Positions 23,585 to 33,939 of a DNA stretch of 64,000 bases are shown one piece after another. The notes under the pieces are model-generated. The model searched no databases. It was not told where the DNA came from and saw only the letters and a program-made list of their open reading frames with translations. A program made the position numbers and the translations under genes. The stretch is from Sulfuriroseicoccus oceanibius. GTDB taxonomy: Bacteria > Verrucomicrobiota > Verrucomicrobiia > Verrucomicrobiales > SLCJ01. Each line of letters begins with the position of its first letter. The first letter of the stretch is position 1. The stretch spans positions 2,294,001 through 2,358,000 of the forward strand of contig NZ_CP066776.1 of NCBI RefSeq assembly GCF_010681825.2, written 5' to 3'.

Positions 23585-25297
23585 TTACTGGGCGACTTTG
23601 CGCGCCAGGGAAAAGAATGATTTACGGAAACTGCCGGTGGTCGCCGGCAAGGACGAGCGGCTGCCATCCGCAGCGAATGGAGGCTCCACGCAGGCCAGCA
23701 AGGCCAGGAATGTCATCCACAAGTAGAAGGTGGTAAGAGCAAGAATCAGACCGAGGTTCTCGTTGGCAAAATTCGTGGCAGGCAGACCAAACAAGAAGGT
23801 CTTCGCCATTCCGCCAAGCGTTACCGCGAGCAGCACCAGATGCGGTGTGGCGACCTGCCAGTTGATCGTGGCCCGGTCACGACTCAGGTTCTTATCCGTC
23901 ACTTTGAACACACCTCCACGCGGGTTGATTAATGTGACAAAGATCGCGCGCAGAATGTGGAAGACGCTGACGAATCGCCCCAGCTCTGAGATCACCGGCA
24001 TCACCTTTCGCTCGGTAAGCCAATAGAGAACCAGAGTCGAAACCAGCACCCGCGGCGCGAACATCATCAGCAGGTGACCGTTGTCGGAGTCAAATGGCGC
24101 GCGCCCGGTCCACCAGAAAACGGCCGGAGCAATCAGCACGAAAAAGAACCAGATCGAACTCAGGTAATACCCCATCGTGTCGAAAAAGAACACGCGGTCC
24201 AAAAGCGACAACCCGCGTGAGCGGATCGGCCCGGATTTCAAAAACAAACATTGCAAGGTCCCCGTACACCAACGCACCCGCTGGGTGATGAAGGTACTGA
24301 GTGTGTCCGCCGCCTTGCCGAGCGCCAACGGAGCCAGATGGAAACGCGTGATCCATCCGTGCTCCTTGAGCTTGTAGGTGAGCAGGAGATCCTCACAAAT
24401 CGACTCGACCGGGAACCCACCAATGCGGTCGATGCACTCGCGACGAACCACAAAGTTCGTGCCGTAGCAGAATGCATTGTCCCAGTTGTCGCGGCACGGC
24501 TGCATCACGTCGGTGAAGATGCGTTGTTCCTCAGGCCACGACTGTCCGCCGTTCAAGTTGAGCTGAATGGCGTCTGGATTGTCGAAGTGTTGAGGCGTTT
24601 GCACGATACCGACGGCGTCATCATCGAAGTAGCCCAACGTCTCCAATAGAATGTCCGGATCAACCACAAAATCCGCGTCGAGACACATGATGAAGTCACC
24701 CTTGGCCTGCTTGAGTGCGTTGTTCAAATTGCCCGACTTGAACCCACTCCGGTCCTGACGCGTCACGTAGTGGACACCGGCATCGGCGCACAATTCTTCC
24801 AGCCAACCGCGCTCGCCATCATCGAGCACGTACACGTTAACGTTTGGATAATTGATCGCACTCGCGCCCAGAATCGTGGGACGCAAAATCTCCAACTCCT
24901 CGTTGTAGGTGGCGATGAATACATCCACGGACGGGCAATCTCCATCCGGGTCCAGACGGCGGTATCCTTTTTCCTCCGGCTTGCGCGGGCGCTGAATGAA
25001 AACAATCAAGTGCCACGAGAGCGAGCACAACGCGACCAACTCCGCCACAAAGAAGCCCCACTGCCACACAGATTCCGCGCTGGAAAGGAACGGATCCATT
25101 GTCGTGCCAAGCCGCCAGTTGAAGTAGCGAACGTTTAAGAAGATCGCCAGACCAGCCAGAGCGAACCGCAACCAGCCCTTCTGCGGGTCGAGATTACGGA
25201 CCAGTAAAAACAGCCCCACGAAAAGCAAAAGGTTCGAAAGCAATCCTGGAAAGTCACTAAACATACTGGTGATCACGTCGGGGGCTCGTTTCTCCAT
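23585..25297 (-). CDS. Membrane GT2 glycosyltransferase, cellulose/beta-glucan synthase type
   Basis: 570 residues from ATG 25297; a GTG at 25306 is an alternative. Two N-terminal helices plus one at about 80-103, a cytosolic GT-A domain, then four to five helices. Processive synthase motifs are all present: VLDDGERGW, CLDADF (about 207-209), ICEDLLLT, and QRVRW (about 339-343). No C-terminal PilZ domain is visible, unlike BcsA. The combination with HlyD-like, TolC-like and GH16 genes points to a beta-1,3 or mixed-linkage glucan rather than cellulose, but the product cannot be read from sequence alone. Confidence 0.9.
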   Translation of the reverse strand: MEKRAPDVITSMFSDFPGLLSNLLLFVGLFLLVRNLDPQKGWLRFALAGLAIFLNVRYFNWRLGTTMDPFLSSAESVWQWGFFVAELVALCSLSWHLIVFIQRPRKPEEKGYRRLDPDGDCPSVDVFIATYNEELEILRPTILGASAINYPNVNVYVLDDGERGWLEELCADAGVHYVTRQDRSGFKSGNLNNALKQAKGDFIMCLDADFVVDPDILLETLGYFDDDAVGIVQTPQHFDNPDAIQLNLNGGQSWPEEQRIFTDVMQPCRDNWDNAFCYGTNFVVRRECIDRIGGFPVESICEDLLLTYKLKEHGWITRFHLAPLALGKAADTLSTFITQRVRWCTGTLQCLFLKSGPIRSRGLSLLDRVFFFDTMGYYLSSIWFFFVLIAPAVFWWTGRAPFDSDNGHLLMMFAPRVLVSTLVLYWLTERKVMPVISELGRFVSVFHILRAIFVTLINPRGGVFKVTDKNLSRDRATINWQVATPHLVLLAVTLGGMAKTFLFGLPATNFANENLGLILALTTFYLWMTFLALLACVEPPFAADGSRSSLPATTGSFRKSFFSLARKVAQ

Positions 25298-25608
25298 TGT
25301 GTGCACGCATCTTCAGTGGCGATGGTTGCGCGGCACATCCGGCTCCTCATGGAAGGCGCAGAAACTACGCGCATTAGGCCAATTCGACAAGCCCAACCCA
25401 CGATAATAACCAAAATCCAACGGGCGCGGCGCAGAATGGAGAAACGCGAAGCTACACCCAAACAAACAGCGCCCACCTCACCGCCCGAGGCGCCGTCGAC
25501 CTGGCTTAGGATCAGAGAGTTGCTGCCACGCCACCAGAGCCGACGAAATCATAGATGGCGGGAATCGACACTCGCCCGCTGCGCGTATAACCACTAAGCT
25601 CCACTCCA
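25298..25608. other. Divergent intergenic region, no gene seen
   Basis: About 310 bases between the glucan operon (minus) and tamB (plus). A 98-codon plus-strand frame here has no protein-like character. No terminator or clear operator was found; it presumably holds two divergent promoters. Confidence 0.5.
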
Positions 25609-28600
25609 ATGCCATCAGATCCACCATCCGACCGAGATCGCCGGGTGCCGACCGATCCCCCCGCGGAACCGTCGCCGCCCCAGCCCAAGAAGAGGCGGCG
25701 TTGGCTCAAACGACTGGCCGTATTGGCAATACTCATCCTCGTCGCGGTCTGGGCTATCAACGGACCGATCTTCCGCTGGGCACTAGGCTCCATCGTTCCC
25801 GACCAATTGGAAAAACGCGGCATCACACTCCAGTGGGAGGCAGGTGGGAGCTTGTGGTCCGGCATCAATTGCCGCGAAATCTCAGTCGAGACCAACGAGA
25901 GCACCGGCGTGGTTTCCTCAACCACCGCTGGCTCACTTGAGGTGGACCTCGACTGGTGGCGGTGGCTACGAGGCAATCTGGCGCAGCCGGTCACTAGACT
26001 GGACTTACTCGGCGTTTCTACCGATGCCAGACTACTCGAACAAGAGAAGGTAGCTGAGCCACCAAAACCGAAAAAAAACGAACGCCCTGCGGGAGAACAA
26101 GCCGGCGACCTCTTTCAAACCATTCAACGCTTCACCGCCGGCACCCGCGCCCGGATAGAGATCGAGACCCTCCGCCTGACGACGCCATCAACTCAAACCT
26201 TCGAGGTCGAGAACGCTGAGCTGACCGTCGACCGAGCCGAAGCCATCTCACTCAGTCTGGCTGAGACTTCAGTGGCTGGTTTCGATCCGATGCTTGGGTT
26301 CCAACTCGAGCTTAAGCCCAAGGATCGGAGGGTTCGCCTGCAAAACTTCGCGCTCGGTGATGCTGTCCAAGTGAAGCTGGCCGCCCTGACACTAGCCGAC
26401 GACGAGCAGCTCAGGATCACCCTCGACAGCCACCTCTTTGGCGGGGACCTGAGTGGTGAGATCTCCGAGGACCGCACATTCGCCTTCGAGATCACCAACG
26501 GGGAAATCGACTTCGATGCGCTCGATCAATTTCTTGAGTCGCTGTTCGACAAGCGCCTGTTCCTACCCTCCGGCCGCATCACCAAACTGAGCCTCGCAGG
26601 TAAACTGGGAGCCGGCAAGGTGCTCGAAACCTTGGAGGCGGACACCCGCTTGAATGTGGTGGACTTCGCACTTGGGAAACGGCGCTTAGGTGACATTTCG
26701 CTTCATGCCGGCGCCGAAAACGCGACCCTGAGATCCTACGTTTTAAGCGTAAAAGCACCTCATAAGCACCTCGAGTTAAAGAACGCGACCCTCCCTGTAT
26801 CGAAACTTACTCACAAACGCCCGTGGACGCAGATCACCACCGAGTCCTTGCGCCTCGAAGTTGCAGATCTTCACGAAGCGCTGTCTGAGTACCACGTCCG
26901 CCCGGGCGATGCGATGCCCGCGTTGGCTGTCGTCCTCGAAGGCACCACAGCCCCCTCTCCTCATTCAGATGCGTGGTACCCACATGCCACGCTCAACGCG
27001 CTCGGCCGCCCGCTGGCTGATGCTTTGGATCTCGACATAGAGGTCGATGTCGACAGCGATGGCGCGTTCCATTCCCCCATCGACTGGCAGGTTAGAGTCC
27101 GCGATAACGTCAGCGCCCCAGCCATCGGCAATCCCGAAATTGCCGGCAGCGGAACATTCACAATCAAATCACTTGGACTCACCGGTGACCTGGCGCTGCA
27201 GATCACACCTGAGTTCCCGCTGGCAAAAACGGTCGCCTGGAGCGGAGCACAGTTACCCATCGACGGTGACGTCACTCTCGATGCCACCAGTAACTTCGAT
27301 ATGCGCTTCGGGAAAAACGCGCACTACACCGGCACGTGCCGGGTCAACACGGTGAAGCTCATCGGCGCCTCGTCATTCCCCGACCTCACCGCATCGCTCG
27401 AAGCCGGGTTAGCCAAAAATCACGCCTACGCCCGTAACCTTGAGGCCGAAGTCAACGAACTCAACATAGCCGGCGGAGTGGACTGGAAGAACAAGCGTCT
27501 CGGGATCCCGCGCCTCACCGTGACCCATGACAACAGTGGGGCAAAACTCGACCTTACTGCGGACCTTCCCTTCCCTCTGAAATCGATCGCTTCTCCTGAA
27601 GTGCTGCTCGAATCAGCCGATCCAATCGAACTAAAGCTGTCGCTAAAAGCTGCGAGTCTGGCCGACTTCGACCCGCTGCTCGAATTGGGCGGACTATCCA
27701 GCGATTCGTTAGGCATCTCCTCCGGGGAAATCGATGTGGAAGTCGACGTCACCCGGACCAAGCGTGCCGACCACGCGCCGGCAGTGGATCTCGCCGCACA
27801 GATCGATCAATTACGTATCGCCAGCGACCCAATCGGCGAGCCGATCTCGATTCAAATCGACCTCAGCGCAGACCAATCGACCCAACTCGATGCCGCCGTA
27901 AAATACGGGGATCTGACGAGCTTGAAGATGACCGGCCGCATGCCTTGGGAGCCTCTGGCATGGGTAAAGAAAGAGCGTGAAATCAGCAGTGAAAACCTTG
28001 AGGTTGATGCGCTTGTTGAGTCCATCCCGCTGGAGCCCTTCGCACCGCTGGCGCCGGTTATCGAAGAATTGAAAGGCTCGCTCACCGTGCGAGCGAGAAT
28101 GACCGGATCCGTGGGCAACCCGATGTTATCAGGCTCCACCAACCTGCAGGTGGCAGTCGCCCGCTTTGACCTACCGGTATTCCCAGGACTGCGAGACCTT
28201 AGCCTGAAGACCTCCACTGAGAACAACCAACTCACGATCACCGACGGCTCCTTCGAGTCGGCCGGAGGAAAGTACGAACTCGGCGGCACAGTCGACTTGA
28301 GCACGATGACCCAGCCCGCGTTCGACCTTCGGCTCGCAACCGACGAAGCCCTGGTCTACCGAGACGACGCCATGACCATCCGCGCCGATGCCAACCTCAC
28401 GTACACCGGCACACTAGCAGAGTCGACACTCGCCGGAGACGTCGGACTGGTGCGCCCGCTTTATTACAAAGAGTTCAACATTCTCTCCACCGATTCCACC
28501 GGTGGCGCAGGAACACCCCATCAACTCCCCACCTTCAGCACCACGCCGACCGGACCTGCCACAGACTCCGATGAGGGTAACACCGAGCCTCCCGCCCCCT

Positions 28601-29268
28601 CGTTTCTGGATACCTGCAAACTGGACGTCCATGTCACCACGGCGGACAAGGCCCGGGTTCGCACCGACATCGCGACAGCAGATGCGGTGGCTGCGGTGCA
28701 CGTGGGCGGATCGCTGAAGAAGCCTGAGTTGTTTGGTGAAGCAAAGGTATTGCGGGGTTCTGCCCAACTACCATTCACCCGCATCGACGTGACACAGGCC
28801 ACAGCCGTCTTCCGGCCAGCCTACGGGCTGACCCCTAGGATCAATGTTCAAGCCCAGAGCCAGGCGGCGCGTCACACAATCCAGATTTTCGTGAGCGGGA
28901 GCGCAACCGCTCCCCAAGTCATCTTCACCTCCACCCCCTACCTCCCGCGGCAGGATGTGCTTACCCTTCTTGCCACAGGCTCCACTCGCAGCAACCTGGA
29001 AGGCGGTGGCTCCGCAGCACTCAAAGCGGTGATGTTGTTATCCCAAAAAGTAGCAGCTGACCAGGACCGCTCGCGCATCATGCGCTGGATTGCGGGCAGT
29101 TTGAGGTTCATCAGCAACATCGAAGTGGGAATCGGCGAAACCAACCGGCTCACCGGCAAGCGATCGAACTCAGCAGAGGCAGAACTCACCGACCGCCTGC
29201 GCTTCCGTGTTGAGTACGATGAGAGCGACTCACGTGCGGCCTTGATCTATAACTATCCGCTTGATTAA
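25609..29268 (+). CDS. tamB: TamB-like translocation/lipid-transport protein (DUF490)
   Basis: 1219 residues. Pro-rich basic N-terminus (PKKRRRWLKRL), one membrane helix (AVLAILILVAVWAI, about residues 35-50), then a very long beta-helical repeat region, and a C-terminal DUF490-type end (RGSAQLPFTRIDVTQATAVF, TPYLPRQDVLTLLATG, ...LRFRVEYDESDSRAALIYNY). TamB spans the periplasm and works with an Omp85 protein in outer-membrane biogenesis and phospholipid transport. The Omp85 partner starts 30 bases downstream on the same strand. Confidence 0.9.
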   Translation: MPSDPPSDRDRRVPTDPPAEPSPPQPKKRRRWLKRLAVLAILILVAVWAINGPIFRWALGSIVPDQLEKRGITLQWEAGGSLWSGINCREISVETNESTGVVSSTTAGSLEVDLDWWRWLRGNLAQPVTRLDLLGVSTDARLLEQEKVAEPPKPKKNERPAGEQAGDLFQTIQRFTAGTRARIEIETLRLTTPSTQTFEVENAELTVDRAEAISLSLAETSVAGFDPMLGFQLELKPKDRRVRLQNFALGDAVQVKLAALTLADDEQLRITLDSHLFGGDLSGEISEDRTFAFEITNGEIDFDALDQFLESLFDKRLFLPSGRITKLSLAGKLGAGKVLETLEADTRLNVVDFALGKRRLGDISLHAGAENATLRSYVLSVKAPHKHLELKNATLPVSKLTHKRPWTQITTESLRLEVADLHEALSEYHVRPGDAMPALAVVLEGTTAPSPHSDAWYPHATLNALGRPLADALDLDIEVDVDSDGAFHSPIDWQVRVRDNVSAPAIGNPEIAGSGTFTIKSLGLTGDLALQITPEFPLAKTVAWSGAQLPIDGDVTLDATSNFDMRFGKNAHYTGTCRVNTVKLIGASSFPDLTASLEAGLAKNHAYARNLEAEVNELNIAGGVDWKNKRLGIPRLTVTHDNSGAKLDLTADLPFPLKSIASPEVLLESADPIELKLSLKAASLADFDPLLELGGLSSDSLGISSGEIDVEVDVTRTKRADHAPAVDLAAQIDQLRIASDPIGEPISIQIDLSADQSTQLDAAVKYGDLTSLKMTGRMPWEPLAWVKKEREISSENLEVDALVESIPLEPFAPLAPVIEELKGSLTVRARMTGSVGNPMLSGSTNLQVAVARFDLPVFPGLRDLSLKTSTENNQLTITDGSFESAGGKYELGGTVDLSTMTQPAFDLRLATDEALVYRDDAMTIRADANLTYTGTLAESTLAGDVGLVRPLYYKEFNILSTDSTGGAGTPHQLPTFSTTPTGPATDSDEGNTEPPAPSFLDTCKLDVHVTTADKARVRTDIATADAVAAVHVGGSLKKPELFGEAKVLRGSAQLPFTRIDVTQATAVFRPAYGLTPRINVQAQSQAARHTIQIFVSGSATAPQVIFTSTPYLPRQDVLTLLATGSTRSNLEGGGSAALKAVMLLSQKVAADQDRSRIMRWIAGSLRFISNIEVGIGETNRLTGKRSNSAEAELTDRLRFRVEYDESDSRAALIYNYPLD

Positions 29269-29297
29269 CCTTCCGTGTCGCGAGCCCTCCATCCCGC

Positions 29298-31409
29298 ATG
29301 ACCACTCCCCTCCGATTGTCACTTCCTCTTGTTGCCGTACTGGCGCCTTGGCTTGCCATTGCTACCGCCACGGCTCAGGACGACGATCTTCCCGCGCGCA
29401 ACTTTGAAGGTGAGATCAAGCAATGGATCAACCGCGCATCCCTCAGCTCAGAGGCGCAAACCAGCCAGGTTCAACTCAACATCGAAGGGATAGATGCCAA
29501 GTTAGAGGAGGATATGAGAGCGCTCGCGGGCCGGCGCATTGACTACTTGTTGGAGCCACCTGCAACGCGGGCGGTTGCCGACGACCTCGCTTTCATTTTC
29601 GAGCGCTTGTTCCACGAGCATGGGTACCCCGAAGCCCGGATCGATTGGGAGCTGGTCAACTCGATGAGCGTCCGGCTCAATGTGGATACCGGACCGGCTG
29701 CGGCAGTGGGCGAGGTCACTATTACCACTACTGGAGGGGCCTCCCTCGATGAAGAGTTGATGCGGGAGATCCTGCTGGCGCCAAGTATCACCAGCGATGA
29801 CATCCAGCGCGATTTCATCCCGTTTGTAGAGAGGCTGATCCAGCGGGGAACGAAAAACGTCGAAGCGTGGCTGGATTCCCAAGGGTACTGGCTGGCCACG
29901 GTTGAGCTTAAGATCCCCGAGGCCGCCGACGCACAAAACCGTTATCCACTCGAGCTATCAGTCGATACAGGCCCTCTGATTCAATTCGGCAAGGTCACTC
30001 TGGTCGATCTGGAGACGGGAGAGAGCCGGTTGATTCAGCCCGCGATTGAGAAGATCAAAGGAGAGACAGCAACTGCCGAGCGGTTGATTCAGTTTGAGCA
30101 GGAGATTGCCGCAGCTTTTGACAAAGAAGGCTACTACAACACACAAACCCGCTTCACCCAAGAGATCGAGGGCAACCGCATGAACCTCACTGTGGCGGTG
30201 CTCCCCGGCCGACTTTTGAATGTCGGGGAAATCAACTTCCTCGGATACGAGCGCACCAAGCGAAGCGCACTCGACAGACGTTTCCGCAGCCTCAAGGGCA
30301 CGCTGTACAGTGCCGATCGCTTCCAGGCCAAGCTCGAGACGCTGTATCGAACCGGGATATTCAGCCGCATCGACGTGGAAGAAATCGTCGAGCCGGACAA
30401 CACAATCGACTACACATTGACCATCCACGAGGGCACCTCCAAGCGCATCGGCGTCTCCGGTGGAGTTAGCAGCGAAAGTGGTGGCTACTCCGGGATCCAG
30501 TACCGCGACCACAACGTACTGGGCAAGATGCATCGGTTTGATGTGGAGTTCGAGTACTCGGCGCTGGGGCTCAGAGGCGACCTGGCTTATGGCGTTCCTT
30601 GGATCTTCGGTGACCGCACGATGTATCAGGCGCGGTTGTTTGCGATTGCGCGGGATTACGCGGCCTACGACAAGTTCGAATACGGCTGGCAGAGTGTGCT
30701 CGAGTTCCGCCCGAACGAGCACTACAAGCTCTCACTCGGGCTCGACGGTGCATTCACCGACATCAGCGGACTGGAAATCGCCGAGACACTCACAGGGCCA
30801 ACCGATTACTATTTCTCAAAAGTCAGCATCAACCAAAGCTATGACAAGCGGGACGACGCTGTGAACCCACGCAAGGGATGGATAGCGGCGCTCAATGTGG
30901 ATGCGGCCGGAGGGTTCCTCGGCAGCGATGTGAACCTGATCCGCACCGACGCCCGGCTCGCGTGGTATCTTCCGCTGGGAGATAGCAGCCACATCCGACT
31001 GGTAGGTGCCGGCGGTGCCCTCTACGAACCAGACGGCGAACGCACCGTTCCCATCGACCAACGGTTCTTCCAAGGCGGAGCGTCGGGCATTCGCAGCTTC
31101 CGCGAACGTCGGGGCCCGCCCTACTCCCCAAGCGGAAAACCCATCGGCGGCAATTCTTACAAACTCGCCAGTGCGGAATTGGTAGGCCCGATCAAAGGCC
31201 CGGTGAAGTTCGTCTTGTTTGCCGATGCCGGAAATGTCACCGAATCTACTGATCCACTGAATTTCTCTAACAGCGAGGTCGCGGTAGGCGCCGGCCTCCG
31301 GGTGAACCTCCCGACAGGACCGATTCGACTTGAATACGGCCACAATATGACGCACGACGATGGGGAAACCGAAGGCACCCTCCACTTTGTGATCGGCATC
31401 TCATTCTAA
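29298..31409 (+). CDS. tamA: TamA/BamA-type Omp85 outer-membrane protein
   Basis: 703 residues. Signal peptide ending near ATATAQ. Residues about 60-390 hold POTRA-like repeats (VNVDTGPAAAVGEVTITTTGG, VDTGPLIQFGKVTLVD, GRLLNVGEINFLGYERTKRSALDRRFRSLKGTLYSADRF, FSRIDVEEIVEPDNTIDYTLTIHEG) and the rest is a beta-barrel with GGASGIRSFRERRGPP, the conserved Omp85 loop motif, and terminal HFVIGISF. Pairing with tamB favours the TamA role over BamA. Confidence 0.9.
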   Translation: MTTPLRLSLPLVAVLAPWLAIATATAQDDDLPARNFEGEIKQWINRASLSSEAQTSQVQLNIEGIDAKLEEDMRALAGRRIDYLLEPPATRAVADDLAFIFERLFHEHGYPEARIDWELVNSMSVRLNVDTGPAAAVGEVTITTTGGASLDEELMREILLAPSITSDDIQRDFIPFVERLIQRGTKNVEAWLDSQGYWLATVELKIPEAADAQNRYPLELSVDTGPLIQFGKVTLVDLETGESRLIQPAIEKIKGETATAERLIQFEQEIAAAFDKEGYYNTQTRFTQEIEGNRMNLTVAVLPGRLLNVGEINFLGYERTKRSALDRRFRSLKGTLYSADRFQAKLETLYRTGIFSRIDVEEIVEPDNTIDYTLTIHEGTSKRIGVSGGVSSESGGYSGIQYRDHNVLGKMHRFDVEFEYSALGLRGDLAYGVPWIFGDRTMYQARLFAIARDYAAYDKFEYGWQSVLEFRPNEHYKLSLGLDGAFTDISGLEIAETLTGPTDYYFSKVSINQSYDKRDDAVNPRKGWIAALNVDAAGGFLGSDVNLIRTDARLAWYLPLGDSSHIRLVGAGGALYEPDGERTVPIDQRFFQGGASGIRSFRERRGPPYSPSGKPIGGNSYKLASAELVGPIKGPVKFVLFADAGNVTESTDPLNFSNSEVAVGAGLRVNLPTGPIRLEYGHNMTHDDGETEGTLHFVIGISF

Positions 31410-31411
31410 CC

Positions 31412-32131
31412 GTGAAGCAATTCAAATCCCCCTCAACACACGCCCACGCCCAGCTGCAGAAGCGCCTGCTCGAATGGGCGAATGCCTCCGGCTTCACCGC
31501 TGCGGCTCTGAACGTAGCCACCATGCTGCGTGACGTCACTGTCGATTGCGCGGCTTATGCCGTCTCATCGGATCCTGGCGGCGACCCGATCGGCAGTACC
31601 TTCATCTTCACCTGTGTGGCCACGCGCGACGAGTTCCTTGAGTTCGCCGGACGCCCCCGCACCGCGGACGTGAACAGACTCTCCGCCATGCAGGATGAGT
31701 TGAATCAACTTCAGGGCGGGTTGGCCGCCAGCCCGTCCACTTCCAGCTCCTCCGGTGATGATCTGTTTGCCATGGCCAGCGACGCCAACTCGCGTGCCGC
31801 CAGCGAACAAGCCATTGAGCGCCTGCAGGAAAAGATCCACGCCATGCGGGAGAAATGGTACGGCAAATCCATCGTGAGCCGCATGTTCACAGCGAACTGC
31901 GCCAACCAAATGATCCTCGTGGCCCCACCGGGTGTCTGTGCCAATTATGAGCTTCCCGATGGCTGGGGCTTGTTGGTTCCCCGGCAGGCGGTGGAGGCCA
32001 CCGAGTCCAGTGAATCCACCCCGGCGAGCTGGTTTGCCCAAACCATCAACGGCCGCCGTTTCGAGGTCCCCCCCAACCGCAGGCTCGACCTCCTCCAGCG
32101 CATCGCCCGCGCCCAATCGGTTGCCAAATAG
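31412..32131 (+). CDS. MmcB-like protein with apparently lost catalytic motif
   Basis: 239 residues from GTG 31412, two bases after the tamA stop, so translationally coupled. The layout WANASGFTAAALNVATMLRD...VDCAAYAV...STFIFTCVATRDEFLEF...ANCANQMILVAPPGV...LPDGWGLLV follows MmcB-type PD-(D/E)XK proteins, where one expects RxDV, (I/V)E(I/V)K-SR-DFL and a CDxxYFAVP-like block. The E-x-K is replaced here (FTCVATRDEFL), and a Ser-rich insert of about 60 residues interrupts the fold. Likely a non-catalytic relative; the family link is an inference. Confidence 0.55.
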   Translation: MKQFKSPSTHAHAQLQKRLLEWANASGFTAAALNVATMLRDVTVDCAAYAVSSDPGGDPIGSTFIFTCVATRDEFLEFAGRPRTADVNRLSAMQDELNQLQGGLAASPSTSSSSGDDLFAMASDANSRAASEQAIERLQEKIHAMREKWYGKSIVSRMFTANCANQMILVAPPGVCANYELPDGWGLLVPRQAVEATESSESTPASWFAQTINGRRFEVPPNRRLDLLQRIARAQSVAK

Positions 32132-32303
32132 CTCCGACTCACGATCCCTAATCCGCAGCAATCTTGCCACGGGAGTGCGGACACGTCGCGGCCGACCATT
32201 GATGTAGCGAGCCTGATCGCCAAACTCCGCACTGGAGAACCGTGCAATCGTGTGCTTGGTTCTCGCGCAACCGCACGCGCGCGAAAAACCATCTTTACGA
32301 CCA

Positions 32304-33917
32304 ATGCTTACGATCAAGAATCTCACCAAAACCATGGGCGGACGGACTCTGTTCCAGAACGCCGAAATGACCATCAACTGGGGCGAGCGCATGGCCTTGG
32401 TCGGACCAAACGGCGCAGGTAAGTCGACTCTCTTTAACATTATCCTCGGCAAGGAAGACGCCGATGAAGGCACCGTCGACCGCGACGAATACGCCATCGT
32501 GGGCTTCCTCGCCCAGGAAGCAGGAGACCCTACCGACGAGACCGTGTTGGAAATCGCCATCGGCATCAATCCGGAGATGGTGGAAGCTCTGCGCGTGTTG
32601 CGTGAAGGTGAAGCCAAGGGCGAGCACGGCACCGAAGCCTTTGCCAAAGCCCAGGACGTCTTCGACGCGAACAACGGCTACCAGTTGGAACCCAAGGCCA
32701 AGAAGATTCTCGGCGGCCTCGGATATGCCGAAGAGGAAATGAACCGCCCTGCCCGCGAGTTCTCCGGCGGATGGGTGATGCGCGCCCACTTGGCACGCCT
32801 TCTGGTGATGGAGCCTGACTTGCTCATGCTCGACGAACCTACCAACCACCTCGACCTGCTTTCGTTGCTGTGGCTTGAGCGCTACCTGCACAGCTATCCC
32901 GGCGCAATTTTCATGATCTCGCACGACCGCGACTTCATGGACTCGTTGGCGGAAACCGTCGTTGAGATCGATGCCGAAAAGTTCATCACTTACACCGGCA
33001 ACTATTCGAACTACCTCGAAGAGCGCGGCAAGCGCTATGAGCAGGCGCTTCAGACCTACCGCAACAAACAAAAGGAAATCGAGCGTGTGGAAGAGTTCAT
33101 CGACCGCTTCCGCTCGGTCGCCTCGAAGGCATCGCAGGTTCAAAGCCGCATCAAGCAGGTGGAGAAAATGCGTGCCGAGGTGGTGAAGCCGAACCCACCG
33201 CGCAAGCTCTTCAAGTTCAACTTCCCTGAGCCACCTCGCTCGAACCAGAAGGTCGTGGAGCTGACCAACATCCACCAGGCCTACGGCGACAAGAAGATCT
33301 ACAAAGGTCTGGACCTCACCATCGAGCGCGATGACCGCATTGTACTGGTCGGACCAAACGGTGCCGGTAAGTCGACCTTGCTCAAGATTATCGCTGGAAT
33401 CGTCCCGATCGATCAAGGCGACATCAAAATGGGCTACCTCACCAAAATGGGCTACTACTCGCAGCACCGCGCCGACTCACTCAACGAGAACAACACGGTG
33501 CTCGAAGAAGTGCTCGAAGCGAACCCTGAGTTCAACGAAGACGACGCCCGCTCGGTGCTCGGCTCGTTCCTCTTCCGCCGCACCGACGTCCACAAACGCG
33601 TCAAGGTGCTCTCCGGTGGTGAAAAGTCGCGCTTGAACCTGGTGAAGTTCCTCGTCGATCCACCGAACCTCCTGTTGATGGACGAACCGACCACCCACCT
33701 CGACCTCCTCTCGATTGAGTCGCTGGTGAAGTCGCTCAAGAACTACAAGGGCACGCTCGTCTTCATCTCGCACGATGTCCACTTCATCCGCAACCTCGCC
33801 ACCACCACACTCCACGTGAACAACGGCGAAGTGACCCGCTACACTGGCGGCTACGATTACTACTTGGAGAAGTCCGGCCTCGGCGATGACGCACGCGGCG
33901 GTGTCACCGCGAAGTAA
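32304..33917 (+). CDS. ABC-F family ATPase (Uup/EttA type)
   Basis: 537 residues from ATG 32304. Two ABC domains without membrane segments: Walker A GPNGAGKST twice, signature FSGGWVMRAHLARLL and LSGGEKSRLNLVKFL, Walker B LLMLDEPTNHLDL and LLLMDEPTTHLDL. A helical linker (YEQALQTYRNKQKEIERVEEFIDRFR...) joins them. ABC-F proteins act on the ribosome in translation control or antibiotic protection; no arm or C-terminal extension allows a finer name. A classic terminator follows. Confidence 0.93.
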   Translation: MLTIKNLTKTMGGRTLFQNAEMTINWGERMALVGPNGAGKSTLFNIILGKEDADEGTVDRDEYAIVGFLAQEAGDPTDETVLEIAIGINPEMVEALRVLREGEAKGEHGTEAFAKAQDVFDANNGYQLEPKAKKILGGLGYAEEEMNRPAREFSGGWVMRAHLARLLVMEPDLLMLDEPTNHLDLLSLLWLERYLHSYPGAIFMISHDRDFMDSLAETVVEIDAEKFITYTGNYSNYLEERGKRYEQALQTYRNKQKEIERVEEFIDRFRSVASKASQVQSRIKQVEKMRAEVVKPNPPRKLFKFNFPEPPRSNQKVVELTNIHQAYGDKKIYKGLDLTIERDDRIVLVGPNGAGKSTLLKIIAGIVPIDQGDIKMGYLTKMGYYSQHRADSLNENNTVLEEVLEANPEFNEDDARSVLGSFLFRRTDVHKRVKVLSGGEKSRLNLVKFLVDPPNLLLMDEPTTHLDLLSIESLVKSLKNYKGTLVFISHDVHFIRNLATTTLHVNNGEVTRYTGGYDYYLEKSGLGDDARGGVTAK

Positions 33918-33939
33918 TCCCATTTGACGATTCATTTCA

